NCBI RefSeq assembly: GCF_000002235.5
Contig: NW_022145607.1
Coordinates: 1,572,001 to 1,636,000, forward strand
Direction of reading: 5' to 3'
Length of the DNA: 64,000 nt
Origin: Strongylocentrotus purpuratus
Lineage: Eukaryota > Echinodermata > Echinoidea > Camarodonta > Strongylocentrotidae
The position numbers and the translations under genes are program-made. The notes under the pieces were generated by a model. It was given only the letters and a program-made list of their open reading frames with translations, searched no databases and had not been told where the DNA came from. This document shows positions 53,001-64,000 of the stretch, one piece after another; position 1 is the first letter of the stretch; every line of letters begins with the position of its first letter.

Positions 53001-56000
53001 TGTGAATGCCAAAATTCTATACAAATTTAATTTTCAGACAAACAGTTAACTGACATTAGTTGTTTGTCTTTTTTACAAGTTACCTTGATGATCTTAACAC
53101 CCTGGATGAGGAGCTCGCCTTGACCTTGACATAGAGAATGTCAAACAGACTGCCTTCCTGTAACGCTGTCCCCAAAAATATTCCTCTTTAGACGTACTAC
53201 AGGGGGGGGGGTATACCGGCGACACTCTTCCCATATAATACCTATTTTAAGAAGGACGCTGTTTCGCTCTTGTCATGCTGAAAGCTGGTACATGCAAATG
53301 GTCATAGCAAGGGCGAGAATAATCCCACCTCCTAAACCGGATAATACTCGACTCAGATTATAAGGGCAAAACAGACAGAATAAGCATTGAAGTCTTAGAG
53401 ATGCTTCAAGAAATCTGACGATCGTTCTTAATAAATATATGAAATCGTAGAGAGGATTAACAGTTTTGAATATCTCTCATTTGAAATATGCTACCTTCCC
53501 CCTTTGGGAATCGTTAAATCATACTTGATAATGTTGATTATGAAATATATATTAATTCCACCATACCCATAACGCGCTTCTAAAATTAACATTCCAGAGA
53601 AATTTTACAGTTAGCTAACAGTATTGTAATTGTTGCAGCTGCAATGAATATACCACGTACGTCGTATCCTTGTGTCGTGACAGCACACAAAAAGGAGACC
53701 CACCCTAAACAACATTTTACAAAAGAAATAAAAATAGAATGAAATAAAAAGGAAAAGAATAAAATAAGAAAAGAAAGAAAGAAGGAGTAAAAAAGGGGGG
53801 AAATCTCAGGCAGATACCGGTAAGTATATACCCTGGGTGAACTGTCTCAAGAAGGAGTAAAATAGGGAAAAAACCTCAAGCAAATAGCGGTAAGTATATA
53901 CCCTGGGTGAACTGTCCCACCATAGCGAAGCCTAAATCCTGCCAAGGATCTTCAGGCAAACGTGACAGTCTATCGTCAGCTCAAGACTGTCACTCACTGT
54001 ATACTGTTCTTGTATTAACCATAGCGATGTCTATCTGGTCAAGGTTTATTCAGTATTTCATCGGGGGAAGGGGGTTCAAGTCCCGGTAGAGGTTAGCCGT
54101 GACTCCCCCGGATAATAACTGAGAGGCATTGCTTCACCCTCTTCTGCTTTCCTGTGAGGGATCCTCGAGAGGTCACTGCGGTCACTGGGGACACGATTCA
54201 AGCAGGGAATTCTGGCCTTAATTATCCATCCTTATAACCATGCTAACGTTGTGTCTGTTTTTGTTTGTTTGTTGTTTATGTTTTTTTTTTTGTTTCTTTG
54301 TATAGCAAATACTAATCCAGAAAGGCCAAGAGGGCCGCGAGCCTTTTTATACATAATAAATTGAACAATACAGTCGGAGGGGGGGGGGGGGGGGGTAGGG
54401 TTGGTCCTGCACCTGCCTCATGCTGAACAGAATTTGAAGGATGGACTTCGTTTGATCATGTTCGGGGGGGGGGTGGGGGTGGGGTCATGTGGAGAGCATT
54501 TCGAACATTTCAAAATTTGTTTCATATTATCAAGTTCGAACATTTTTACCCTCCATTTGTGCTGACCATCCCAAATACGCCCCTATCAGCTGAGGGTTTG
54601 TATCCTGGGTGAGCTACGCCTTGCATCTCTTGTTCACAACAAATACGGATTGTAAAACGTATTTTAGGGTCTAAAGGTATTCCATGTCTGAGTGGAGTTA
54701 CAAAAACAAAGAAAAGCATATATGTTCAACCTCTTTTGTTTCAAAATATATGGAGAAAAATAATCATAATTCAGACTTGTCGTTATGTCTGCTATCTAAT
54801 GACTAAACTTGGGTTGAACAAGAATATTGTTACGAATATGCAAATTAGATGATTCGCCATATGACCATTGGGAGACGTTGCTCGAGTTGAGTATAATAAA
54901 CCACGAATTCGGATCAAAAGGTAACCAAATCGTCTCTAATTTGATATTCGTAACAATATACAAGCCTTATTTTGACGACAAGTGATTTGGCGAGTCTCTG
55001 TTCGGTTAACAATTCTCATCATGATCGACGCATTTACGGGAAAGTCCCTCCATTCCCCCCCCCCCCCCCTTTCTTGTTCCAGGATAGCTAGGCCTCCACG
55101 CAATCGAATTACATGGTGAAAAGGAAGGAGTGTTGAGGGTATTATTAGAAGAATAAAGTCTGGAAGATCGGATATCTCAAATGAGAATAGCTTGCGTCTA
55201 TAACTTATTCTTCAACCTAACTTTTTTATGCTCTCTTTTTTCAAGTTCTTTTGGGCGCACATTATATGCGCCGTTACAAGAACAACTTATCCTTTTTGCG
55301 TCTAGAAATAATTCTTCAAACTAACTTTTGTTATGCTCTCTTGTTAAAAGTTCTATTGGGGCGCGAATTTATATGCGCCATTACAAGAACAAATTATTCT
55401 TATTTATGAAACATAACCTTGACAGATAAAATAAACCATCATTTTACAAAATATGAAGTCGTTAATCAGTACAGATTATCTAAAAGTTTCACTTCTCCAT
55501 CCCTGAAAGTGAATATTTTTTGCTGCTACCCCACGCTGTTAGTTATCGTGAGCTCAAATCAGCTACGACTTCCTGTAACTGGCCTGCACTCTCTCCTCGT
55601 CACATCTCAGAGCTAGTTACAGGGGCGTACCCAGTCAAAGACAGATCCAGGGTGAGCAGAAATAGGAGGAGGATATATGAAAGCCTCTCATGTCATTGGT
55701 CCATGGATAGGGTATATAGCGTTAAGCATATATGTAGTATTTACTTTCAAAACGGTGACCGCGGCCGACGTCCCCCCCCCCCCCCCCTGGCAATGGCGAC
55801 CCACCTAAACTCATTACGCGAGAAAAGAGGTGCAAGGGGAGGGGAGGGGGGGTCGTTGCTTGAATATCTGAATATCTTTTAAATGTTTTCTGTTGGATCT
55901 AAGAATTAAGGGGCACGAAGTGCATTGAATGATATATGGGAGGCTAGGGGAGAATTCTTGCAATGCTGTCACTTATGACGCATAGAGGCATCCCATTAAT

Positions 56001-56929
56001 CACAGTTTTATTCAAATGACACAATTATGTATCTCTCTTTTAGGTAATTATAAGGTCAGCAAATAAATGTACATCAGTTTCTCTTGTGTATATAGGCTCA
56101 ACATTAACAGATAGCTTACAGTGCTCGTGGGATGGATACTAAGCCCTAATCTGAAATTTTGGGAAAAGAGGGGCAGTTTTAAACCCCTCCTTGCCCCCTT
56201 GGCTGGCTACACCCGTACATCCCTGACACTGGGGGTTGGGGACGCAGCAGCAGCCTAGATTTTCCCCTCTCTGAATCACTCAAACATTGACTGACATTAC
56301 CAACTACGAGCATGCATGCAGCCCTGTTTGGCACAGACTTCCTAAACGGTCTCACGTTAAACTCAGCTCGAATGATGAATTGTGACTTGCACGGGAACCT
56401 GTACTCTACTCAAATTGGCAGTCTGTCCAGGTTTTAACCACACGCAGTACAGAGTAGAGCCCTAGAGGTGATTTGTTGATATTGGGTGGAGAAAGTGACA
56501 CTTCATTCGTGATCCTCGTTTGATTCTGAGAACCTGACTGTCTCTAATGAAGCTCCGATGAAATGTTGTGCGCCTGTTGTAGAACGATTTGATCGACTTA
56601 ACCGCAGAGAACTATACGAATCGTCACCATACAGAATTCAATTATTAGTAACAGGGATTCACGGATTTAATACAGATTACATTGGATTAATAACTGTGGA
56701 TATGTGATATGCCCTGCAACGTTTGTAAATTCGAAAGCGGAACATCACGCATAGGCCAACTGGCCTGCTGAAACTTGACAATTATATACTTCATGGCTGC
56801 TATATTTTGCTAAAGCATTGATTTGTGCAGTGCTACCCCGGAGGCTATGCCATTTAATTTTGGCCAAACTGGTTAAACACTCTTCATACATTGTAATATA
56901 GTTACTAGTAAATTCTTGCGACAGAAAAT
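53001..56929. other. Intergenic, no gene supported
   Basis: Mostly unique AT-rich sequence with several poly-G or poly-C runs (near 53201, 54379, 54465, 55057, 55772). Near-copies of TATATACCCTGGGTGAACTG occur at about 53827 and 53897, a local 70-bp duplication. TTCTATTGGGGCGC/ATATGCGCC near 55254 and 55353 is another local repeat pair. No exon was convincing. Confidence 0.45.
54065..54365 (+). repeat. Possible tRNA-derived SINE
   Basis: GGGGTTCAAGTCCCGGTAG (near 54071) fits a Pol III B-box. It is followed by about 280 bp ending in AGGGCCGCGAGCC and an ATACATAATAAATTG tail. The A-box is unclear and no target duplication was verified. Confidence 0.35.
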
Positions 56930-58200
56930 ATGGCTTTACAACTTTTATTTATTTTGTGCAGCGTGGCATTGATAAACGCCATGACTTTCACCAAGGAGCC
57001 CAATGACATATTGGTTGATCAGGGGTCTCGATTCCATCTCAACTGCGTCATTGATAGGCTCCTAGCTAACCAGGAGGTGGTCTGGCGCAAGAACAACATC
57101 ACCATCAGCATCGGCGCTGACGTGATGGGTGACAGTCTCATCGTCGATCTTAAGCGATATCGTGTCATCCAGGACTTCGCCAGGGTTCCTTTCAGCTGAA
57201 CATCTTTAATATTTCACGAATGGACGATGGCGAGTACCAATGCATGGTTTACAACAAGACAGGGAACCATCTTCAGATGTAGCGGGGCAGTCTCGGAGAG
57301 CGACGGTCACTGTTTACTATACACCGGTCAAGAAATACCCCTACTGTCCTTTCCGTGAGGCGTCCAGGGAGCTGAAGGTTGGTGAGAACATCCCGGCTTG
57401 TATATCTGAGAAGGGAAGACCATCAGTCATGCTTGAACTTCAAGGTGCCTATGATGACTTGCCTACGACCGATATCGACTACTCAACTGTTCCGGTTTTC
57501 GCCGTCTTGACTATGAATGTTTCAGAGGCTGACGAAGGAAAAACGTATACATGCCGTGCTAGAAGTTCAGATTTCCCTTTCTATACAAGTACCTGTAATG
57601 TTGGACCACTGCGTGTTGTTTATCCTCCTCGTGTAGCGATCAGACCTATCAAGGCAGTACTGTCCACCGGTGACGAAGCCATCTTCGTATGTGAGATCAT
57701 CGCTCACCCTCAGCCGACCAGCATCGAATGGTCCTTCATCCCGCCAATGGATATATCACGATATCGGCTTTACGATGATAACAGGACCCTGGAAATCGTA
57801 CGACTTCTTGAAAAGGACGACAGTCGCCTTCTAGTATGTACCGTTGGGAATCGTAAGGGCAATACATCATCTGAGCGAGTCATCGCGCTTTCAAAGACCT
57901 ACCGTCCCCGCGGTTCGGATCCTCACGTTCCAGACGAAAGACACCATGACCACGTTCACTTGGGTTTTTACCAGGTGCAGCGACGCCAATGCCGTGATCG
58001 TCGCTTGCCTGGTCGCCCTCGCCATTTTGGTTCTAGCGTTCGTGTGTGCCGTCTGCTGTCGAACGAAGAAATGCAAGTGCTTGAAATCGCCGTCAAAATC
58101 CTGCAGAGAAATGACTGACAAGAAGAAAATACAACGAATCGATCATATTGATGCGAGTTATACGATGTCAAATGATGACACGCAATTGATTGTTAAATGA
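56930..58200 (+). pseudogene. Single-exon Ig-superfamily membrane protein, three frameshifts
   Basis: ATG (56930) in good context starts a signal peptide (MALQLLFILCSVALINA). Ig domain 1 (FHLNC...VVWRK...DDGEYQC) is split by a shift near 57170-57190 and ends near 57250. A second shift (57265-57283, before an in-frame TAG at 57280) leads into Ig-like domains 2 (ADEGKTYTCRAR) and 3 (AIFVCEI...SIEWSF...LLVCTV). A third shift (57890-57930) is needed to reach the transmembrane helix (VIVACLVALAILVLAFVCAV), a Cys/Lys-rich juxtamembrane patch and a tail ending at TGA (58198-58200). Each shift is one base. This is a cell-surface receptor or adhesion protein by architecture. Lack of introns suggests a retrocopy or an intronless gene. 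Either a real pseudogene or assembly indels. AATAAA lies at 58570. Confidence 0.8.
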
Positions 58201-58659
58201 TCATATAAAGTAGGCCTATACGCGTACCGTGACAATTTAATGACATGAGAGACATGATATCTTCATTTTCTATAACTGTATTTTAATGAAGAACATTGTT
58301 TAAACGAAAGAAGTGTCGTATATTCCTGATATGTCTTGCTTTGTGCATTATTTAAATATTACTCAATTGAACATTAACTTTAGTAAAAACACATTGCTAT
58401 GGTAAATGATTAAATAACTTAGGTCATCGCACTTCTTTGGACTGTAAAGTCTCACGATGACAATGGTTTATTTTGCAAGGATGATATCCGGAATGTAAGA
58501 CATTAGGCATACAGGTTGTATGAATGGCGTATCCAACGTAGAGAAAACATCTGCCAATTTGAAGGCCCAAATAAATACAACTTGGAATGAATGGTCATCA
58601 CATGGACATGCCAAGGAGATATATCCCTAATGTTGATACATCCTTGATATTCCTCTATC

Positions 58660-59015
58660 TATGGTTAATTGTAGAGGTGGATAACTCGCCGGACTGTATA
58701 GTTCACATCCCAGCCCGACACTAACGTTCTTTAGCAAGACGTTAATCTACATTTGCTACACTCCACCCAGGTGCTAAATGGGTACCCGGTAGGATGCGAA
58801 CATTAATGTAGTATGCTCAGCATTGTTAGCGTCTGCAAAATGGTGCCTGGCTGGAAAACTCCCTAGGGAGTGAGAATGTGCACACATTGTGTGAGAGCGA
58901 GCTTCAATCCAATGACCGGGGTAATATATATATCTGTAAAGCGCTTCGAGACATCGTCGATATATCAAGCGCCATATAACGCGGAATAGTATATGACAGG
59001 TGCATTATTATTCAA
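58660..59015 (+). repeat. tRNA-derived SINE, full-length-like
   Basis: The head has a B-box-like GTTCACATCCCAGC (58700). The body follows (CTACACTCCACCCAGGTGCT, AAATGGGTACCCGGTAGGAT). The 3' tail TCTGTAAAGCGCTTCGAGAC then CAAGCGCCATATAA and ATTATTATT is typical of CORE/Deu-type SINEs mobilised by LINEs. It lies just downstream of the Ig gene. Confidence 0.75.
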
Positions 59016-59402
59016 TGTTGGTATGTGCTACTTTAGATAAAGGCTAATGATAACAGTGTGATGATTTCATTTTGGGATGAGCAAAACGAAACTATGAACA
59101 GAGGCATGGTGACAAAGATTATTAAGCGAATGCAAACACAGATTGGTTAAAACAGATAACCTTGTACGTCAATGCCAGACATGACACACGTCCAAAGATT
59201 GGTGGAAATAATGATTTCCACGTCATATCGTTTCCTCATCCCATTAAATATTGGAACCCCCCCCCCCCCCCAACCTCCCAATGTTGTCCTTTCGTTGTTG
59301 ATGGTATAGATATATAGACGACCAATAGCAATGACGTAAAACGGAGGACATTTAATATGGGACCATAGTACAGAGCTATATATATATATATATTCTGGTA
59401 TA

Positions 59403-59771
59403 TTAAAGGTAAAGACCAGTATTGGAAATGCCCCAATTTCAAAAATGAAATGAAGCTCTCATTACCAATCATGTGAGAGAATATGTTTTTACTAATACAT
59501 GATGATAAAAAATTTGCCGGGAAACCACCTACTAATTCATATTTTGGTAAATTTGTTTCTCTCATGGTCTGTGAGAGATATAGGGTAGTCCCATATACAT
59601 CTTTCTGTGTATAGTGCTTGTAACTTTACGAAGAATGGGCTAAATTTCTTATCATTTTGATGATTCCAGAACCTTGCAGATGCTAGATGCTAGATGATCA
59701 ACTTTTCTGATCGATTCCACAACGTTTCTTTCACAATGCAATCGCATGACCATAACTGGTCTTTACCTTAA
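59403..59771. mobile_element. TTAA-flanked MITE, 369 bp
   Basis: TTAA-AGGTAAAGACCAGT at the left and ACTGGTCTTTACCT-TTAA at the right are inverted. It has the same AGG(T) start and TTAA target as the elements at 29411 and 47082, but a different interior. No coding frame. A CTAGATG triplet repeat lies near 59680. Confidence 0.87.
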
Positions 59772-62439
59772 CATTTTCAGTAACTTATATAGGGCGTATG
59801 TAGACAAAATAGCGATGTATAAAGTAAAGAATACTATTACAGCTTTTAATCTGTATAAAGATGATTAAATAATTTGAATTTGTACCAACATAGGACCGTC
59901 GTTATAGAAGCAGTTGCACGTCATATTGTTAGACTTTTATAACTATTTCATAAGGCAATCTTTAATCTGATATTGAGACACGACCCAAATATATACATGT
60001 ATATACAGTTATTGTCAAGTGTACTACTTTTCAATTATTTTGTCAGATTATATTACAGGTCATTATAGATGTTAAACTTAGATCTTAATACAGGTGTACA
60101 TTTTGCAATTGTGCTGCAAGTAATATCAAATTTATGTGTGGTACGATGTATTTTGTAAATGGATTTCTTCACAAAAATATTATAAATGCATCTTTCATAT
60201 AAAACCGATATACTCTCTTACTGCATCTTTGCTTGTACTTGTAGTGATCGGGTTCGTTTTTTGGAGTGGGGGGAGGGGGGGGGGTAGTCATGTAGCTTTA
60301 TAAACAGTTATCATGGCGTTAGTGTATTTATATCGTAAAATATGATAGATAGAGTAGAAAAGCATTTTGAGGGAGTCACAGCAATGTCAACTTCACTACA
60401 TTATATTCAAATCGTTGCAGGTCAAAATAGTTTGCCATAATATAGGTGACCATTAGCAAAATCCCAAACCATTTTCGAAAAAATATATGCTCGTACTGAA
60501 ACATTCATTTCGGCGCATCAAATTAGGATTTTGTAAAAGCGGCTTTACAGCATTCGGAAATAGTGGTCCTAAAATAGACTCATTAAATAAGTTTGGCTGT
60601 ATCGTATTTGCAAATTGTAATATGATCAAAATGTCGTCCGACACTCAATAATAAATATTTCCTTCAGAGCACCGGCAATGATTGAGTCACAATTTAATCC
60701 AAATGCCATACAAATAACCGTGACGTCAAGCTATATTTACTTTCGAAAACTGCGTTGGAGTGAAATCCCATGGCTGGCTACTTGATCGGTCTTGCATGGG
60801 AACATTACTAATGCAAAGCCCTTACTCAGCTGACGAAAAGTGAAATTCATCCATCTTTCTAAGATTGCAGAACATATTCTTGGAAACAGCTCATTGGAGA
60901 AATGTCACATATTTTATACACCTTAACAGTGTGAAATGCTAATAGTTATAGTCTCAGAAATGTTTGCGAACTTGGAGTGTTAAATGAACATAAGTCGATC
61001 ATCTGTGTTCACTAAACCAGGGAATGTTGAAATAATTTAATTCAGTTTGTCGTTAAATTAGGATCAATTAAAGTAATATTACATGATAATTTTTTTTACC
61101 AGAACGAAAGGAGAGCAATACAAACGGGTCTGATATTCAACAAGAACCTACCTGTCAATGAGAGATTTCACATTGGGGGCTAAAGTTATTGCCATATTGC
61201 TTTAGGTATAAGTTTGAAATTATTCTCATCATATTTCCTCACAAGATTATCCTATCTTATCATTACGCATATTAATCAATTCAATCCACAGAGTATCAGC
61301 TATTGCGCCTCTTTCTTGCGGTTCACAATAATTGTCTACACAATGTAGAATAAGGACCGCTAGAATAATGATAAAAACACTTCAATAACAACTTACGGTT
61401 CACCAACATAAGCAATATTACAATGTATTGATATTATTACATTTTTCAATTCTAACTAGACGACTCAGGAGCAAAACACATATCACCATTATGAATAAAG
61501 TTGTATGTATATACAAATGGGCCAACCCTTCTTTTCCCTTATTTTTCTATTTTTGCTAAAAGATTCACTGTGTAACATTCTCTTTCTCGGTCATAAATCT
61601 GTACGATCAGCTTTCGCTCTATTTCACTCCATGTCCCCCTATACCTCCCCCATATATTGCTCATCTCATCTACAAATTAGTCATCCTCCTCCTCTTCCTA
61701 TCTCTCATTCTCTCCTCTTTCTCTCCCCTTTCTCCCCCTTTCTCTCCCTCTCTCCACTCCTCTATCATCTCTTTGAACCTCTCTCCTTCTCTTCCTCCCA
61801 TCAATTCACCCGATCTGTCTACATGGGCGTGTTGTCGCACTACATCCAAATGTCGTTGACCTATCCCTATCGACATCTTTTCCTCGAATCAATTTTTGGA
61901 ACATCACATTGATCACGATCTTCCCCTCTTTTTAATCACATCCTCAATTATACGTGCTTCTGATTATCAGAGGAAACATAATTTATGAGAGAGAGATAAC
62001 TACATCAACACATTTCATTAAGTTATCAAGAAAAAAGAAGAATATATTTTAATATTAAAGAGACCAAATGTTTTCATCTAGGCAGGGAACAGATATAACA
62101 GCTGAAGACAGGAATTATGAAGAACCTGTGTCTCAAGGTCCATTTGATTGTCGCCTCAACGCCACCAAGCTACGGGACATATGATAGAAAGATATATGGA
62201 TAGATAGATAGATAGATAGATATTTAGGGACCCTTAATAAAATGAATGAACATTATTTAACGCATGGCTATTAAAGACACCATTATGTTTTCAAAGCTTC
62301 CTGTGTCGATCTTTGGAGTGTTTCTTCATAACCCTAAACTGTTTTGACGTAAATGGGCCCTTCTCTTTCCTCGTGTATTCTATTGATGTCATTCACCTAA
62401 TGAACCCTCGCCCATCCAGATGCGGTGCATGTGATGCAT
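59772..62439. other. AT-rich intergenic DNA, no gene seen
   Basis: Mostly unique. There is a poly-G run near 60270, a CT-rich block at 61690-61800 that creates a spurious 135-codon frame, and a (GATA)n run at about 62198-62222. No supported exon. Confidence 0.45.
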
Positions 62440-62490
62440 AACTATATACCATTCCTGAGGTAATGCATACCTCAGGAATGGTATATAGTT
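62440..62490. repeat. Perfect 21-bp-arm palindrome
   Basis: AACTATATACCATTCCTGAGG pairs perfectly with its reverse complement at 62470-62490 around a 9-base loop (TAATGCATA) that is itself nearly symmetrical. It could form a cruciform or be the end product of a small hairpin MITE. Confidence 0.9.
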
Positions 62491-62690
62491 CTATTGGAAC
62501 TTGTAAACAAGCCCCCTCACAAGCTATTTCGTATTCTTTATACATGTATACGTACATCCGTTATAACCAGGAGCGTCGTGAATCAATCATTATTAGCTCG
62601 ACCGCTGTTATATCCCTTTTCATCATCATGTTAACAAGGCGAGAGGTTTCTACGACATTGGAAATAAACTCAAACATCACACAAAATATA

Positions 62691-63947
62691 CAGGGCGTAT
62701 CATAATAAAGGATATTGAAGTTTAATGACGGTTTATATGAAAACTACTGATTTCATAATCAAGCATTTTAATTTTTATGTCTGTTGTAAAGAACAGAATG
62801 TCCTCTTGTTAATGACACCCCGATCATACTACTACTGTCACAGTTGACTGAATAACAAAGCATTGCTGTCCACCATGTGAAAGGTGCACTGTGACAAGTT
62901 TCAGTGAATTTCCTTCGTAAGGCCCGGTCACACAGAGGGACGCATGGGGGACGCACGGCCGGCGCATGGAAAATTTGCAATTTTGGCCAGTGCGTTGTCG
63001 TGCGCCCAACTTTTGGTCGAAGCTATACAGCTAGCTGACACAAATGCATAGCGCGCTGGACGCATACAGGGCGTACACAGGGCGCACACAGGGCGCACAC
63101 AGGGCGCACACAGAGCGCACATGAAAACAACTTCCACGAATGCACAGCGTGTTGCTAGCGCGCTGGACGAATGTCCACGCATGCACCGCGTTCTACGACG
63201 CACGGCCAGCGCATTGGAAATCGGAAAAGAACATGTGCCTAACTTTTGTCACAATTTTGGAAAAGCTAGCGAGCTGACACAAAATGCACGGCGTGTAGCT
63301 AGCGCGCTGTGCGTATACAGGGCGTGTGCTCCGCGTTTGTCTGGCGCTGGTCTAGCGCGCTCCACGCATGTCTGGCGCTGGTCTAGCGCGCTCCGGCGCA
63401 TGTCTGGCGTGCCTTTGGCGTGTATATATTCATGCGTCGAGCTCGGTGCACGTTTTTGAGCATGCTCAAAAAATCCCGACGCACACAGCGAATGACGACG
63501 AATGCATAGCGCTGGTCCAGCGTTGGTCCAGCGCGCTCGACGAACGAGTAACGAGTGATGACGCACGCCTAGCGAACGACAACGCACTGGCCCCAAATTG
63601 CAAATTTCCAATGCGCTGGCCGTGCGTTCCCCATGCGTCCTCCCTGTGTGACCGGGCCTTTAGACACATAATCCACTCATTGTTCAGCATTTCAATATGT
63701 CTGGGCTGACACAAGCACTAATCTTTAGAATTTATCTGTGAATGCTAACTTGTCACAGTGCACCTTTCACATGGTGGACAGCATGCTTTGTTATTCAGTC
63801 AACTGTGACAGTAGTAGTATGATCTGGGTGTCATTAACAAGAGGACATTCTGTCCTTTACAACAGACATAAAATGCTTGATTATGAAATCAGTAGTTTTC
63901 ATATAATCGTCATTAAACTTCAATATCCTTTATTATGATACGCCCTG
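62691..63947. mobile_element. TA-flanked foldback element, 1257 bp, interrupted
   Basis: TA-CAGGGCGTATCATAATAAAG at the left and CTTTATTATGATACGCCCTG-TA at the right are perfect inverted ends. The arms continue for about 225 bp, including GTCCACCATGTGAAAGGTGC. Tc1/mariner-type target use is likely. The centre holds a second element (62918-63661). No transposase. Confidence 0.9.
62918..63661. mobile_element. GGCCCGGTCACAC-ended element nested in the foldback
   Basis: AAGGCCCGGTCACACAG at the left and CTGTGTGACCGGGCCTTT at the right are inverted; GCGTTCCCCATGCGTCC pairs with the left arm. The interior is CpG-rich and repetitive: CAGGGCGCACA repeated near 63067-63110, and CTGGTCTAGCGCGCTCC twice near 63348 and 63380. 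This contrasts sharply with AT-rich surroundings. Frames here (Arg/Ala/Cys-rich) are composition artefacts. Confidence 0.88.
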
Positions 63948-63949
63948 TA

Positions 63950-64000
63950 TCGCTCATTAACGAATGAAGAACGTGATTTCGTGACTTCGCGCTTCTTGTG
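63950..64000. other. Window edge, nothing recognised
   Basis: A short unique sequence after the foldback element. No feature is supported. Confidence 0.3.

Noticed and set aside
53040..53165. Minus-strand piece reading GELLIQGVKIIK before a GTAACT donor, considered as the missing first GST exon
   Set aside because: It ends in phase 0 whereas the GST exon at 48467 needs a preceding phase-1 exon, and the peptide does not match the family N-terminus.
61505..61912. 135-codon plus-strand frame with a hydrophobic start resembling a signal peptide
   Set aside because: The body is dictated by a CT-rich stretch (61690-61800) and no domain is seen.
62768..63714. Several Arg/Ala/Cys-rich frames of 60-120 codons
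   Set aside because: They cover the CpG-rich nested element and its inverted arms; they reflect composition and the repeats.

Overview
The window is animal nuclear DNA. It has split genes with GT-AG introns, many SINE, MITE and foldback repeats, long CT/GA microsatellites and unusually frequent poly-G/poly-C runs. The combination of a large NLR-type gene with an array of leucine-rich-repeat (LRR) exons, an Xi-class glutathione transferase and these repeat families best fits an echinoderm, probably a sea urchin. The species is an inference; nothing here proves it. No virus or toxin gene was recognised.

Region 1 (1-24222, + strand) holds the 3' part of an NLR-like immune receptor gene. The window opens inside an exon that looks like the helical segment after a NACHT ATPase (1-307). 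A divergent 57-codon LRR exon follows (1157-1327). Next come eight near-identical 168-bp phase-0 LRR exons (7493, 8566, 9932, 11416, 14107, 16012, 17954 and 18897), then a larger LRR exon (22247-22620) and two C-terminal exons ending at a stop at 24220-24222. Differences between the eight exons cluster in two predicted beta-strand patches. The introns between them are copies of one duplicated unit, with foldback elements, an ancient shared insertion and remnants of lost exons.

Region 2 (24223-36586) shows no gene I can support. It contains a 2.78-kb hAT-like element with a perfect 8-bp target duplication, filled with a hairpin-bearing satellite. It also has a 135-bp minisatellite split by a TTAA element, and a 1.25-kb inverted-repeat element whose left end looks like a CpG-rich promoter plus a short first exon.

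Region 3 (36587-48467, - strand) holds seven exons of an S-glutathionyl-hydroquinone reductase (Xi-class GST), joined in perfect phase. Only the N-terminal exon or exons are missing. The 3' part of its catalytic-cysteine exon is repeated twice more downstream, next to a TTAA foldback element with another hairpin inside it.

Region 4 (48468-56929) is repeat-rich with no gene found. It includes a SINE whose head resembles the Alu domain of SRP (7SL) RNA. Region 5 (56930-58200, + strand) is a single-exon immunoglobulin-superfamily membrane protein broken by three frameshifts. Region 6 (58201-64000) contains a tRNA-type SINE, a TTAA MITE and a nested pair of inverted-repeat elements (62691-63947). 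The three genes have no evident functional link.
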